DNA from: [Pseudomonas] carboxydohydrogena
GTDB lineage: Bacteria > Pseudomonadota > Alphaproteobacteria > Rhizobiales > Xanthobacteraceae
Assembly (NCBI RefSeq): GCF_029030725.1
Contig: NZ_CP113162.1
Location: 1,486,501 to 1,550,500, forward strand
Length of the DNA: 64,000 nucleotides
Direction of reading: 5' to 3'
In this document: in pieces, positions 20,959-31,564 of the stretch
How positions within the stretch are numbered: the stretch's first letter is position 1
How the letters are laid out: every line of letters begins with the position of its first letter
Made by a program: the position numbers and the translations under genes
The notes under the pieces: generated by a model
The model's database searches: none
What the model saw: only the letters and a program-made list of their open reading frames with translations
Told to the model about the DNA's origin: nothing

Positions 20959-22085
20959 CGGCTGCTTCGGCGGCATTCTCTCCCGAGGACTATCGCTACA
21001 TGCAGCTCGCGCTCGCGCTCGGGCGGCGCGGGCAGGGCCGGACTTGGCCCAATCCCGCCGTGGGCGCGGTGGTGGTGAAGGATGGCGTTATCCTCGGGCG
21101 CGGCTGGACCCAGCCCGGTGGCCGCCCGCATGCCGAGCCGGTGGCGTTGCAGCGCGCGGGCGCGGCGGCGAAGGACGCAACGCTCTATGTCACGCTTGAG
21201 CCATGCTCGCATCACGGCAAGTCGCCGCCCTGCGCAGACGCCATCATCGCGGCCGGGATCGCGCGGGTGGTATCGGCCATCGAAGACCCTGACGCGCGTG
21301 TCGCGGGGCAGGGCCATGCGCGGCTGCGCGATGCGGGCATTGCGGTCGATGTCGGGCTGTGCCGCGACGAGGCGGTGCGTGCTCATGCTGGACATTTTCT
21401 GCGCGTGCGCGAAGGCCGCCCTTATGTGACGTTGAAACTCGCCGTCTCGGCGGACGGCAGGATCGCCGCCGCGAGCCGCAAGCCGGTTCAAATCACGGGC
21501 GAAGCAGCGAACGCGCGGGTGCACATGCTACGCGCGCAGAACGACGCGATCCTGATCGGCATCGGCACCGCGATGGCGGACGATCCGCTGCTGACCTGCC
21601 GCCTGCCGGGAATGGAAACCCGCTCGCCGGTGCGCGTGGTGCTCGACCGCGCCTTGCGGCTGCCGGGCAACAGCCGCCTGATCCATTCGGCGCGGGTGAC
21701 GCCGCTGTGGCTCATCGCGGCCGAGACGGCGGAAGCCGCCGCCGCGACAAAACTCGGTGCGGCAGGTGCCCATGTGTTTCATCTGCCGGCGGAGGATCAT
21801 ACGCCGGGTCTCGACCTGAGGGCCGTGCTGCATACATTATCGGAGCAGGGGATCACGCGGCTTCTGGTCGAGGGTGGCGCGAAGGTTGCGTCGTCTTTCC
21901 TGAAGGCCGGTCTGGTGGATGAGTTCTGGCTGTTTCAGGGCGCGAAAGACATCGGCAGCGATGGCTTGGCCGCGCTGGACGGGCAGCAGTTGGAAACGGC
22001 TATTGCGTCCGGCTCGCTTGCGGATGAAACGGAAATGTTCGGAGACGACAGGCTGACGGTTTATCGCCGCGCCGTCTCCGTCTGA
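20955..22085 (+). CDS. ribD: Bifunctional riboflavin biosynthesis deaminase/reductase RibD
   Basis: Protein of 376 residues covering two steps of riboflavin synthesis: deamination of the pyrimidine and reduction of the ribosyl side chain. The N-terminal deaminase has the zinc motif HAEPVAL and [14 protein letters not shown]; the C-terminal reductase starts near [17 protein letters not shown] and includes [14 protein letters not shown]. The start overlaps nrdR by four bases. Confidence 0.96.
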   Translation: MTAASAAFSPEDYRYMQLALALGRRGQGRTWPNPAVGAVVVKDGVILGRGWTQPGGRPHAEPVALQRAGAAAKDATLYVTLEPCSHHGKSPPCADAIIAAGIARVVSAIEDPDARVAGQGHARLRDAGIAVDVGLCRDEAVRAHAGHFLRVREGRPYVTLKLAVSADGRIAAASRKPVQITGEAANARVHMLRAQNDAILIGIGTAMADDPLLTCRLPGMETRSPVRVVLDRALRLPGNSRLIHSARVTPLWLIAAETAEAAAATKLGAAGAHVFHLPAEDHTPGLDLRAVLHTLSEQGITRLLVEGGAKVASSFLKAGLVDEFWLFQGAKDIGSDGLAALDGQQLETAIASGSLADETEMFGDDRLTVYRRAVSV

Positions 22086-22098
22086 AAGAGTGTTGTTC

Positions 22099-22707
22099 AT
22101 GTTCACAGGCATCGTCACCGACATCGGCGATATTCTCTCCATCAAGCCCACCGCGCAGGGGCAGTTGCATCGTCTGCGGATCGGCTGCGGCTACGATCAG
22201 GCGACCATCGCCGATGGTGCGTCGATCTCATGCAACGGCATCTGCCTCACGGTGGTGCGGTCGGGCATTGACGCAGGGCGGACATGGTTCGAGGCCGATG
22301 CGGCCGCGGAGACGCTGCGCCTCACCACCGCCAAGGACTGGCGCGAGGGCGGGCGGCTCAATCTCGAACGGGCACTGAAAATCGGCGACGAACTCGGCGG
22401 CCACATCGTCTCGGGTCACGTCGACGGCATCGCCGCCATCATCGTGCGCGAGAATTTGCCGGACATGGCTCGCTTCGAGCTGCGCGCGCCGCGGGAGCTT
22501 GCGAAATTCATCGCCGCCAAGGGCTCGGTGACGCTGGACGGCGTCTCTCTCACCGTGAATACGGCGGTCGGGGATGTTTTTTCGGTGCTCATCATCCCGC
22601 ATACCCTGGAGGTCACGACGCTTCAGGGATGGCGGGAGGACAGCGGGGTCAACCTCGAAATCGACGTGATGGCCCGCTACGCGGCACGCTTGGCAGAAAT
22701 GCAGTAA
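22099..22707 (+). CDS. ribE: Riboflavin synthase, alpha subunit
   Basis: Protein of 202 residues that dismutates two molecules of 6,7-dimethyl-8-ribityllumazine to riboflavin. The duplicated lumazine-binding barrels start MFTGIVTDIGDI and GGHIVSGHVDGIA; the second repeat contains SVTLDGVSLTVN. The ATG at 22099 gives the invariant MFTGIV start; a GTG at 22090 is also in frame. It follows ribD by 13 bp. Confidence 0.95.
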   Translation: MFTGIVTDIGDILSIKPTAQGQLHRLRIGCGYDQATIADGASISCNGICLTVVRSGIDAGRTWFEADAAAETLRLTTAKDWREGGRLNLERALKIGDELGGHIVSGHVDGIAAIIVRENLPDMARFELRAPRELAKFIAAKGSVTLDGVSLTVNTAVGDVFSVLIIPHTLEVTTLQGWREDSGVNLEIDVMARYAARLAEMQ

Positions 22708-22720
22708 ACAAAGGCAATTC

Positions 22721-22805
22721 GTCATGCGCGGGCTTGACCCGCGCATCCATCTTCTTAAAGAGATGGCTTGAAGAATGGATGGCCGGGTCGAAGCCCGGCC
22801 ATGAC
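22721..22805. repeat. Paired REP-like palindromes between ribE and ribH
   Basis: The left hairpin is GCGCGGG-CTTGA-CCCGCGC (22726-22744); the right is GGCCGGG-TCGAAG-CCCGGCC (22781-22800). The outer sequences (GTCAT... and ...ATGAC, with ATCCAT/ATGGAT inside) are mutual inverted repeats, so the whole 85 bp can also fold as one long hairpin. This is a well-known type of intergenic repeat in rhizobia. Confidence 0.8.
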
Positions 22806-22825
22806 AGTTCAGAGAGTTGCAATAA

Positions 22826-23317
22826 ATGGTCACCCCCCGCCGGGCACAATTGGACGACAAGACCGACATCAGCGACGCCCGCGTGGTGATCGTCGAGGCG
22901 CGGTTCTACGACGACATTCAGGACGCGCTGCTTGAAGGCGCGCGGGCCGAACTCGATGCCGCCGGTGTGCATTACGATATTCTCAGCGTGCCGGGCGCGC
23001 TGGAGATTCCCGCCGCGATCGCGATCGCGCTGGATGCCGCGAAGAAGAACGGCCGCCCCTATGACGGCGCGGTGGCGCTCGGTTGCGTGGTGCGCGGCGA
23101 CACCATCCATTTCGAGATCGTGTCGATGGAATCCTCGCGGGGCCTGATGGATCTGTCGGTGGCGCGCAGCGTGCCGCTCGGCAACGGCATCATCACCGTG
23201 AACAACGAGGAGCAGGCGTGGGAACGCGCCCAGGCTGACAAGCTCAACAAGGGCGGCGATGCCGCGCGCGCCGCGATCCAGATGATCCGGATCAAGCGCA
23301 AGCTGGCGAAGCCATGA
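22826..23317 (+). CDS. ribH: 6,7-dimethyl-8-ribityllumazine synthase
   Basis: Protein of 163 residues that joins 5-amino-6-ribitylaminouracil with dihydroxybutanone phosphate. Signatures: [32 protein letters not shown] with the catalytic His, and [15 protein letters not shown]. The stop overlaps nusB (ATGATG). It is split from ribE only by the REP pair, so the operon probably continues through it. Confidence 0.96.
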   Translation: MVTPRRAQLDDKTDISDARVVIVEARFYDDIQDALLEGARAELDAAGVHYDILSVPGALEIPAAIAIALDAAKKNGRPYDGAVALGCVVRGDTIHFEIVSMESSRGLMDLSVARSVPLGNGIITVNNEEQAWERAQADKLNKGGDAARAAIQMIRIKRKLAKP

Positions 23318-23817
23318 TGGCCGACGCTCCAAAAACGAAGGCACCCAAGCCCACCGACGGCAAGGCGAACCGGCGCGGGGCCGCGCGGCTCGCGGCGGTG
23401 CAGGCGCTGTACCAGATGGACATCGCGGGCGCGGGCATCAACGACATCTTCGCGGAGTTCGAAAGCCACTGGCTCGGCAACGAGGTCGAGGGCGACGAAT
23501 ATCTCCCGGCCGAAGCCGCGTTCTTTCGCGATGTCGTCTCCGGCGTGGTTCGCGATCAGGGCAAGATCGACCCGGTGCTGGACGAGGCGCTGACGCGCGG
23601 CTGGCCGCTGAAGCGGATCGAAGCCATTTTGCGCGCGACGCTTCGCGCGGGCGCGTATGAACTGAGCCACCGCAAGGATATTCCGGCGCGCGTCGTCATC
23701 AAGGAATATGTCGATGTCGCCCACGCCTTCGTCGAAGCCGACGAGGCGGGAATGGTGAATGCCGTGCTCGACCAGATCGCGCGGCAGTTTCGCACGGATG
23801 AATTCGCGAAAGGCTAG
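23314..23817 (+). CDS. nusB: Transcription antitermination factor NusB
   Basis: Protein of 167 residues. NusB with NusE binds boxA in rRNA leaders and prevents early termination. The helical core is seen from [19 protein letters not shown] to [33 protein letters not shown] ribH-nusB link is standard. A start at 23317 (second ATG) is equally possible. Confidence 0.95.
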   Translation: MMADAPKTKAPKPTDGKANRRGAARLAAVQALYQMDIAGAGINDIFAEFESHWLGNEVEGDEYLPAEAAFFRDVVSGVVRDQGKIDPVLDEALTRGWPLKRIEAILRATLRAGAYELSHRKDIPARVVIKEYVDVAHAFVEADEAGMVNAVLDQIARQFRTDEFAKG

Positions 23818-23820
23818 GGA

Positions 23821-24792
23821 ATGGCCTCGGCGGAAGACGATCTCATCGCCCGTTACTTCCGCCCGCTCGCAACCCATGCGGGCGCGCTGGGGCTGATCGA
23901 CGATGCCGCGATCCTGGCGGCTTCGGGCGAGGACATCGTCGTCACCACTGACGCCATCGTCGAGGGCGTGCATTTCCTGCCCGATGATCCACCGGAGACG
24001 CTCGCGCGCAAGGCGCTGCGGGTGAACCTGTCCGATCTTGCGGCGAAAGGGGCCACACCCGCAGGATTCGTGCTGACGCTGGCGCTGCGCGATATCAATG
24101 AGGCATGGCTTGCGCCGTTTGCGCAGGCGCTCGGGGAAGATGCCGCTGCATTCGGCTGCCCGCTGCTGGGAGGCGATACGGTCTCGACGCCCGGACCGCT
24201 GATGATCTCGGTGACGATCTTCGGCAAGCTGCCCACGGGCACCATGGTGCGGCGGGACGGCGCGAAACCCGGCGACATCATCGCCGTCACCGGCACCATC
24301 GGCGACGCCGCGCTTGGCCTCGCCTGCCTCAAGGGCAAGAAACTGCTCGACGATGCATCGGCCTGCGAGGCGCTGATTGCGCGCTACCGGACCCCGCAGC
24401 CGCGCAACGCGCTGGCCGAAGCCGTCCGCACGCACGCCAGCGCGGCGATGGATATTTCGGACGGGCTTGCGGGCGATCTCGCCAAGCTATGCGCGGCCTC
24501 GAAAGTGTCGGCCACGGTGGAAGCGTCCGCGATCCCGCTGTCCGATCAGGCACGGCGGATTCTGTCGTCCGGCACCGCCGGAATAGAGATGTTGATCGCG
24601 GGCGGCGACGACTACGAGGTGCTTTGCACCGTTCCGGAGAATCGCTGGGCCGCGTTCCGCGAGGCGGCCGGGCGTGTGGCTGTTGCCGTGGCCGGGATCG
24701 GCCGGGTCCAGAAGGGGAACACCGCGCCGGTATTCCTCGATGTATCGGGAATGCCGATAGCCATGAAGCGATTGTCCTACAGCCATTTCTAG
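23821..24792 (+). CDS. thiL: Thiamine-monophosphate kinase
   Basis: Protein of 323 residues that phosphorylates thiamine monophosphate to thiamine diphosphate with ATP. It belongs to the PurM-like family: IDDAAILAASGEDIVVTTDAIVEGVHF holds the metal-binding Asp residues, and GGDTV, MDISDGLAGDL and GGDDYEVL follow. It starts 3 bp after nusB, so ribH-nusB-thiL is one unit. Confidence 0.96.
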   Translation: MASAEDDLIARYFRPLATHAGALGLIDDAAILAASGEDIVVTTDAIVEGVHFLPDDPPETLARKALRVNLSDLAAKGATPAGFVLTLALRDINEAWLAPFAQALGEDAAAFGCPLLGGDTVSTPGPLMISVTIFGKLPTGTMVRRDGAKPGDIIAVTGTIGDAALGLACLKGKKLLDDASACEALIARYRTPQPRNALAEAVRTHASAAMDISDGLAGDLAKLCAASKVSATVEASAIPLSDQARRILSSGTAGIEMLIAGGDDYEVLCTVPENRWAAFREAAGRVAVAVAGIGRVQKGNTAPVFLDVSGMPIAMKRLSYSHF

Positions 24793-24996
24793 AATTGCTG
24801 CGCTGCACCTAATCCTTTGGCATGTTCTAGGTTGCAGGACGATTTGACTGTGGGTTGCATCATTGCGTCCGCAAAGTGATTTTGGCAGAGTTCGCGCCGA
24901 ATTGGGGAAGCGATCGTCCGAGAGCTGCACTCATTTTGACGCCGTCCGCGCATTGCGGAGCACGGCCGTCTTTCGGGAAAATCAGGGGCCATTTCA

Positions 24997-27117
<2,121 letters not shown>

Positions 27118-27139
27118 TCGTAAATTATCTTACTGACGG

Positions 27140-27170
27140 AAAAGCCCGCGGCATGCCGCGGGCTTTTTTG
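27140..27170 (+). terminator. Rho-independent terminator of hppA
   Basis: A perfect palindrome (AAAGCCCGCGGC / GCCGCGGGCTTT around a CATG centre) is followed by six Ts, about 22 bp after the stop codon. Confidence 0.93.
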
Positions 27171-27222
27171 TTGCGCGCCGATCGCTCGCGCCATGCGTCA
27201 ATTTTAAGACAATGACGCGGTT

Positions 27223-27322
27223 ATGCCCGACAAAATTTGCGGGCATTGCCGGAAACCCACCGCCTGCCTGTTGCGTTGGAGGTCAGGGCCGGAAGCGACC
27301 GGCGTGAGGAAGCGAAGCCTCA
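27223..27322 (+). other. Structured 5' leader of the Rmf/CrpP-like gene (candidate)
   Basis: Three hairpins lie in series: ATGCCCG/CGGGCAT (27223-27246), GCCGG-AAGCGA-CCGGC (27288-27303) and TGAGG-AAGCGAAG-CCTCA (27305-27322). The last two share the loop AAGCGA and the last ends directly before the GGGAG ribosome-binding site. This could be a regulatory leader; it was not recognised as a known RNA family. Confidence 0.4.
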
Positions 27323-27334
27323 GGGAGCGAAACC

Positions 27335-27487
27335 ATGGCGACCGATGACAGCGATCCGTTCGAGCAGGGGAAACTCGCGCGCTTCAATCAAGAGCCGCGC
27401 AAGAATCCCTATCCGGAAGGCACTGAACAGCATGCCCGCTGGGAGCAGGGGTACGACTTCGTGGCGCGCGGGCTGGTCGCGGTTTAG
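27335..27487 (+). CDS. Small Rmf/CrpP-fold protein (50 aa)
   Basis: A 50-residue protein with the pattern NPYPEGTEQHARWEQGYDFV in its second half. This resembles the NPY-x-x-G-T/S...W-x-x-G(W/Y/F) signature of the Rmf/CrpP fold (ribosome modulation factor and the CrpP family). A GGGAG site at 27323-27327 sits 7 nt before the ATG. Rmf proteins dimerise ribosomes in stationary phase, but many alphaproteobacterial members are uncharacterised. Frame and signal are good; function is inference. Confidence 0.7.
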   Translation: MATDDSDPFEQGKLARFNQEPRKNPYPEGTEQHARWEQGYDFVARGLVAV

Positions 27488-27530
27488 CCGCGACCTTCTG
27501 TACCCATAAAGATATCAGCGACGAAGCGCG

Positions 27531-28280
27531 TTAATCGAGACGCGAGCGGTATCGAAGCGATTGAGTCCAGCTCTGTCTGAACTCGACTGGTTCGTTCGCG
27601 AGCGATGTCGCGACTCGTTTTACCAGCAGGACGGGCGATCCGGTGGCAAGGCCCAATTCCTTGCCGACCGGGGGCGGGGCCACATTGTATTCGATCTCGT
27701 CCACGGCGCTGCGAATCATCTCGCCGCACTGTTTCTGATAGAGAACGTAGATTTCCTCCACCATGTCCCGGCTGGGTTCGATCGAAAGTCTCGCGAAGCG
27801 TCTGGCCGGGATGGAAATCCTTTCGAATACCAGCGGCACGCCTTTCTCGCTGCGCACCCGGGTGAGGACGGTCACCTGATCGCTTTTGTCCAGGGAGAGG
27901 CGCTGCTGCTCCTCCCGGCTGGGGCTTTGGACTTTTCGCGTCAGGAGCCGGGTTGTCAGCCGGGCTGGCCGCCCATCCGCATGGATGAATCGGAAGAAGC
28001 GAAATCTGGAGCGATCGCTCGTGTGCGGCACGATCTGGGTACCGCGGCCATGCTGCCGGTCCAGGATGCCCTGCGCGACCAGTTCCTCGGTCGCCTTTCG
28101 CACCGTGCCGATTGAAATACCGAGAGTGGCCGCCAGTTGCTGCTCGCTCGGCAGGAAATCTCCCGGCTGCAATGTCCCTTTCGCGATCTGATTCATCAGC
28201 GCGTCCCGCGCTTGCAAATAGAGCGGCCGGTTTTCAAGAACCGCCTGTGCTTGTGACGCCTTTGTTGCAGCTCGCTTCAT
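27531..28280 (-). CDS. GntR-family regulator with UTRA domain
   Basis: Protein of 249 residues. The N-terminal winged HTH (about residues 19-85) contains QIAKGTLQPGDFLPSEQQLA and GISIGTVRKATEELVAQGIL, the GntR hallmark. The UTRA effector domain follows (VLTRVRSEKGVPLVFERISIPA to EFRQSWTQS). ATG 28280 has an AAAGG site. It is transcribed away from the carboxymuconolactone-decarboxylase gene, with a palindromic operator in between, so it very probably regulates that cluster in response to a small carboxylate or sugar-like effector. Confidence 0.92.
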   Translation of the reverse strand: MKRAATKASQAQAVLENRPLYLQARDALMNQIAKGTLQPGDFLPSEQQLAATLGISIGTVRKATEELVAQGILDRQHGRGTQIVPHTSDRSRFRFFRFIHADGRPARLTTRLLTRKVQSPSREEQQRLSLDKSDQVTVLTRVRSEKGVPLVFERISIPARRFARLSIEPSRDMVEEIYVLYQKQCGEMIRSAVDEIEYNVAPPPVGKELGLATGSPVLLVKRVATSLANEPVEFRQSWTQSLRYRSRLD

Positions 28281-28366
28281 GATGAACCTTTCGCACAGAA
28301 GGGTGCATTCGCAAAGATTGATCGGGGACAGGGCGAAAAATCCCACAGGTTTCGACTCGACACAAA

Positions 28367-28394
28367 GTCATATATATGACATATGTCATATGAC
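28367..28394. promoter_or_regulatory. Overlapping palindromic operator for the GntR regulator
   Basis: Three perfect palindromes overlap: GTCATATATATGAC (28367-28380), ATGACATATGTCAT (28376-28389) and GTCATATGAC (28385-28394). The GTCAT/ATGAC half-sites between divergent genes are what a dimeric GntR protein would bind. It covers an upstream ATG (28383), which argues that the downstream gene starts at 28416. Confidence 0.75.
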
Positions 28395-28415
28395 ATGAAA
28401 TTTAAAGGGCGCGCC

Positions 28416-28829
28416 ATGACCGCAAACAGCACCGACGGAATCGACCTCAGCCAAAAGAGCGACCTGTTCAAAAAGGGCCTTCAAACCCGCAAGGAGGTGC
28501 AGGGGGGCGCATCCGTGGACAAGGTGCTGGCGGGGTCTGACGAGTTCATGATGGCCTTCCAGGATCTCACGACGGAGTATTGCTGGGGCTACGTCTGGTC
28601 GCGCCCCGGCCTGCCGAAGAAGACGCGGTCGATGCTCAATCTTGCGATGCTCGCCGCGCTTAACCGGGGTCCCGAACTCGATCTGCATCTCGCGGGCGCG
28701 CTGACCAACGGCGTGAGCAAGGACGAGATCAAGGAAATTTTCCTTCAGGTCGCGATCTACTGCGGCGTACCTGCATCGCTCGACGCCTTCAAGCGAGCCT
28801 CCCAGCTCTTCAAGGAGCGCGGCATCTGA
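28416..28829 (+). CDS. Carboxymuconolactone decarboxylase (AhpD/PcaC-like) family protein
   Basis: Protein of 137 residues. The CMD core contains LTTEYCWGYVWSRPGLPKKTRSMLNLAM and ends with the PcaC-like GVSKDEIKEIFLQVAIYCGVPASLDAFK. True PcaC enzymes decarboxylate gamma-carboxymuconolactone in the protocatechuate pathway, but no other pca gene is nearby, so another substrate is likely. ATG 28416 with AAAGGG at 28404-28409 was chosen over 28383 and 28395, which lie in the operator. It is the first gene of the GntR-controlled cluster. Confidence 0.88.
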   Translation: MTANSTDGIDLSQKSDLFKKGLQTRKEVQGGASVDKVLAGSDEFMMAFQDLTTEYCWGYVWSRPGLPKKTRSMLNLAMLAALNRGPELDLHLAGALTNGVSKDEIKEIFLQVAIYCGVPASLDAFKRASQLFKERGI

Positions 28830-28843
28830 CGCCGCAGAAGCAC

Positions 28844-29743
28844 ATGGCACAGGTTCTGGGATTTGTCGGGCTCGGCAAAATGGGCGAGCCGCTCACTCGC
28901 CGGCTGCTCGACGCAGGTCACGGCGTAGTCGTTTACGACACGAGGCAGGACGCTCTGGCGGACCTCGTGCGCGCGGGCGCAAGACACGCCGATTCGCTGC
29001 AACAAGTCGCCCGCGAGGCTTCGACGGTTTTCGTCAGCCTGCCGATGCCCGACGTCGTCAAATCGGTCGTTCTCGGAGAGCGCGGGTTGATGAGCGGCGG
29101 TGGAATGATGAAAACCATCGTCGATCTCTCGACGACGGGACCAAAAGTCGCCGCTGAAATCGCCCACGGGCTGGTCGGGACCGGCGTGACGTTCATCGAT
29201 TGTCCCGTGAGCGGAGGTGTCGCGAAAGCTGTCGATGGCACGCTCGCCCTCATGGTGTCCGGTCCGCGGAACAGCTTCGAGGAAATCGCGCCTCTGCTCG
29301 CTCATTTCGGCAAACCGACCTTCATCGGGGAAGCGCCCGGTGCGGCCCAGATGATGAAGCTGTGCAACAATCTGATGGCGGCGACCTCGATGGCGATCGC
29401 CGCCGAGGCGATTACCGCCGGTGTCAAGGCAGGTATCGATCCATCGATCATGGTTGAGGTCATCAACGCCTCAAGCGGACGCAACAATGCGACGCAAGAC
29501 AAGTTTCCGCGCGCAGTCCTCAATCGGACCTTCGATCACGGGTTCTCGACGGGCCTCATGTTCAAGGATGTGAGGCTTTGCCTCGAGGAAATTGAGAGCA
29601 TGGGCCTCGACCTCGAAGTGTCGAAGGCAGTCGCCGCGACATGGAAGAAGTCCAACGAACGGTTTGGAGCGGACAGCGATCACACTGTCATCGTGAAAAT
29701 GATCGAGGAGCCGGCCGGCGTCGTAATCGAACGGAGAAAATGA
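28844..29743 (+). CDS. NAD(P)-dependent beta-hydroxyacid dehydrogenase (3-hydroxyisobutyrate dehydrogenase family)
   Basis: Protein of 299 residues. The Rossmann motif GFVGLGKMGEPL is at the N-terminus; DCPVSGGVAKAVDGTLALMVSG is the substrate-binding signature, and the catalytic Lys is in GAAQMMKLCNN. The family reduces or oxidises beta-hydroxyacids such as 3-hydroxyisobutyrate, tartronate semialdehyde or related compounds. It is 14 bp after the CMD gene, so the two are co-transcribed. The substrate cannot be named. Confidence 0.9.
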   Translation: MAQVLGFVGLGKMGEPLTRRLLDAGHGVVVYDTRQDALADLVRAGARHADSLQQVAREASTVFVSLPMPDVVKSVVLGERGLMSGGGMMKTIVDLSTTGPKVAAEIAHGLVGTGVTFIDCPVSGGVAKAVDGTLALMVSGPRNSFEEIAPLLAHFGKPTFIGEAPGAAQMMKLCNNLMAATSMAIAAEAITAGVKAGIDPSIMVEVINASSGRNNATQDKFPRAVLNRTFDHGFSTGLMFKDVRLCLEEIESMGLDLEVSKAVAATWKKSNERFGADSDHTVIVKMIEEPAGVVIERRK

Positions 29744-29788
29744 CGAAAAGAGCCGCGTGGGGCGGCCAGACAAACCTTGGAGGATGGA

Positions 29789-30793
29789 ATGATGCGCAGG
29801 CAATTTGCTGGCTTACTGACTCTCCTGATCGCCGCGGTGTTTCCGACGGCTTCACCCGCCGAAACCTCGACAGTCAGAATCGCCAAGCAATTCGGCATTT
29901 CCTATCTGACCCTCACCGTCATGGAGCAACACAAGCTCATCGAGAAACAGGCCAAAAAGGAAGGCCTCGATGTCAAAACCGAGTGGCTTCGCTTCAGCGC
30001 GGGTTCGGGAATGAACGAGGCGCTTCTCGCCGGAAATCTCGATTTCGCATCGGGCGGAATTCCACCGCTGCTCACGATCTGGGATAAAACGCAAAACAAT
30101 CTGAAGGTGAAGGGCGTCGTCGGGCTGAACCTGATGCCCTATTATCTGATCACGACGAACCCGAAGATCAAAACCATCGCCGACTTCTCACCGTCCGACA
30201 AGATCGCGTTGCCCGCCATCAAGACGTCGATTCAGGCGGTTGTTCTTCAGATGGCGGCCGAAAAGCAGTTCGGGCGCGGCCAGCAGAACAAGCTCGACCC
30301 GTTGACCGTCTCCATGGGGCATCCCGACGCCATGGCCGCGATGCTGAGCGGCCACACCGAAATCAATGCCCATTTCGGAACCGAGCCATTCCAGACGCTC
30401 GAACTGAAAGACAAGAAAACGCACCTCGTTCTGAACAGCTACGACGTCGCCGGTGGCGAACACTCCAACAATATTCTCTGGGCGACGTCGAAATTCGTGC
30501 AGGCCAATCCAAAGGTGACGAAAGCCGTCGTGGCCGCGGTTCGGGAAAGCGAGGAGATGATCAAAGCCGATCCGGCGGGCATCGCCGCGCTCTGGGTGAA
30601 GGTGGAAAGTTCCAAGATGCCGGCCGCCGACGCCGAGAAGATCATCCGCGATCCCAAAAACAAGTGGACGACCACTCCCAGGGGATTCCTGTCCATCCTT
30701 CAGTTCATGAACCAGGCCGGATCGATTAAAACGAAGGCGACGAAGATCACCGACATCTTCTTCGACGATCCTTCCATCGCTGACGGCAACTAG
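29789..30793 (+). CDS. ABC-transporter substrate-binding protein (NrtA/SsuA/TauA-like)
   Basis: Protein of 335 residues with a signal peptide (GLLTLLIAAVFPTASPAE). The fold resembles the binding proteins for sulfonates, nitrate and aromatic or thiamine precursors: RIAKQFGISYLTLTVMEQ and GGIPPLLTIWDKT near the N-terminus. A TTGGAGG site at 29777-29783 fixes the start. It ends the GntR-controlled cluster. No permease or ATPase gene follows, so it must use transporter parts encoded elsewhere, or act as an orphan. Confidence 0.88.
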   Translation: MMRRQFAGLLTLLIAAVFPTASPAETSTVRIAKQFGISYLTLTVMEQHKLIEKQAKKEGLDVKTEWLRFSAGSGMNEALLAGNLDFASGGIPPLLTIWDKTQNNLKVKGVVGLNLMPYYLITTNPKIKTIADFSPSDKIALPAIKTSIQAVVLQMAAEKQFGRGQQNKLDPLTVSMGHPDAMAAMLSGHTEINAHFGTEPFQTLELKDKKTHLVLNSYDVAGGEHSNNILWATSKFVQANPKVTKAVVAAVRESEEMIKADPAGIAALWVKVESSKMPAADAEKIIRDPKNKWTTTPRGFLSILQFMNQAGSIKTKATKITDIFFDDPSIADGN

Positions 30794-30898
30794 AATATTC
30801 TGGTCCGGCTCGCCGGCCCATCCGGGTTCTGCGATGAACGAGGAGATCGGCGCCGACGCCCGCCGGCGTTGCGCTCACGCCCCGGACAGAGACTGCTC

Positions 30899-30920
30899 GC
30901 CTCCCATGTCAATGGGAGGC
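30899..30920. other. 9-bp hairpin between the binding-protein gene and bamE
   Basis: GCCTCCCAT-GTCA-ATGGGAGGC forms a perfect stem, 106 bp after the binding-protein stop. It lacks a T-tract on either strand, so it is not a classical terminator, but it lies between convergent genes where one would be expected. Confidence 0.4.
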
Positions 30921-30956
30921 GTATTCAGCCCGCCACGACCGGTGCGTCACTGAAAA

Positions 30957-31433
30957 TCAGTCGCGGAACCTGACCAGCTTGAAGATCGGCGCGAGGTAGC
31001 TGATCTCCTGGCCGCTGGTCGGCGTGGTGCGGCTGATGAAGTCGAAAATCTTGCCGTCCTTCAGGCCGTAGTTCGCCACGCGCCGGACGGTGCGGTTCTT
31101 GTCGAAATAAACCGCGATGACGCGCTGGTCGATCACCTCCTGATGCATGAAGGCGACCTTCCGCTCCGTGCGCTGCGAGATGTAATAGAACACGTCGCCG
31201 TCCAGTGTCGCGACGGTGGACGGCGTGCCCAGCACCACCAGCACCTGATCCTGGCTCGCGCCGATCTGGACTTGCTCCAGCGCGCCGGGCGGCAGGATGT
31301 AGCCCCTCTGGAACTGCTCGCTGGTGCATCCGGCAAGGACGAGACCGAGAGCCAGCGCGGCAACGGTGCCGCGAAGGGTGCCCGATATCGAGCGGGAACG
31401 GGGGCAGGAGGGGGTGAGGGCGCGAAACGTCAT
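30957..31433 (-). CDS. bamE: Outer-membrane assembly lipoprotein BamE/OmlA
   Basis: Protein of 158 residues. A lipoprotein signal with LVLAGC places the lipidated Cys at C36. The SmpA/OmlA domain contains QIGASQDQVLVVLGTPSTVATLDGD and VFYYISQRTERK. BamE is an accessory subunit of the BAM complex inserting outer-membrane proteins. ATG 31433 was chosen; the upstream open frame lacks a signal peptide. It is divergent from the cytochrome chaperone gene. Confidence 0.93.
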   Translation of the reverse strand: MTFRALTPSCPRSRSISGTLRGTVAALALGLVLAGCTSEQFQRGYILPPGALEQVQIGASQDQVLVVLGTPSTVATLDGDVFYYISQRTERKVAFMHQEVIDQRVIAVYFDKNRTVRRVANYGLKDGKIFDFISRTTPTSGQEISYLAPIFKLVRFRD

Positions 31434-31564
31434 CTCAGGCGAAGGCCTTTCTTGCAGTCGCGAGGTTCTTGCATCGCAGGAGCGGTTGACGTACCCGGCG
31501 GCACGCTTCATTGCAACCATAGAACCGCATACCCGCACCGGCGGACAGGTCAACGGATCGGAAG

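Noticed and set aside
22708-22825. FMN riboswitch before ribH
   Set aside because: The gap is filled by REP palindromes; no RFN-type conserved sequence is seen.
27275-27300. Possible 4.5S/SRP RNA, because of a GGTCAGG...CCGGAAG string
   Set aside because: The invariant GGAAGGAAGCAGCC apical part is not present and no long flanking stem is seen; it fits better as hairpins of a leader.
30899-30920. Classical terminator after the binding-protein gene
   Set aside because: Stem is perfect but neither strand has a T-tract; listed only as a hairpin.
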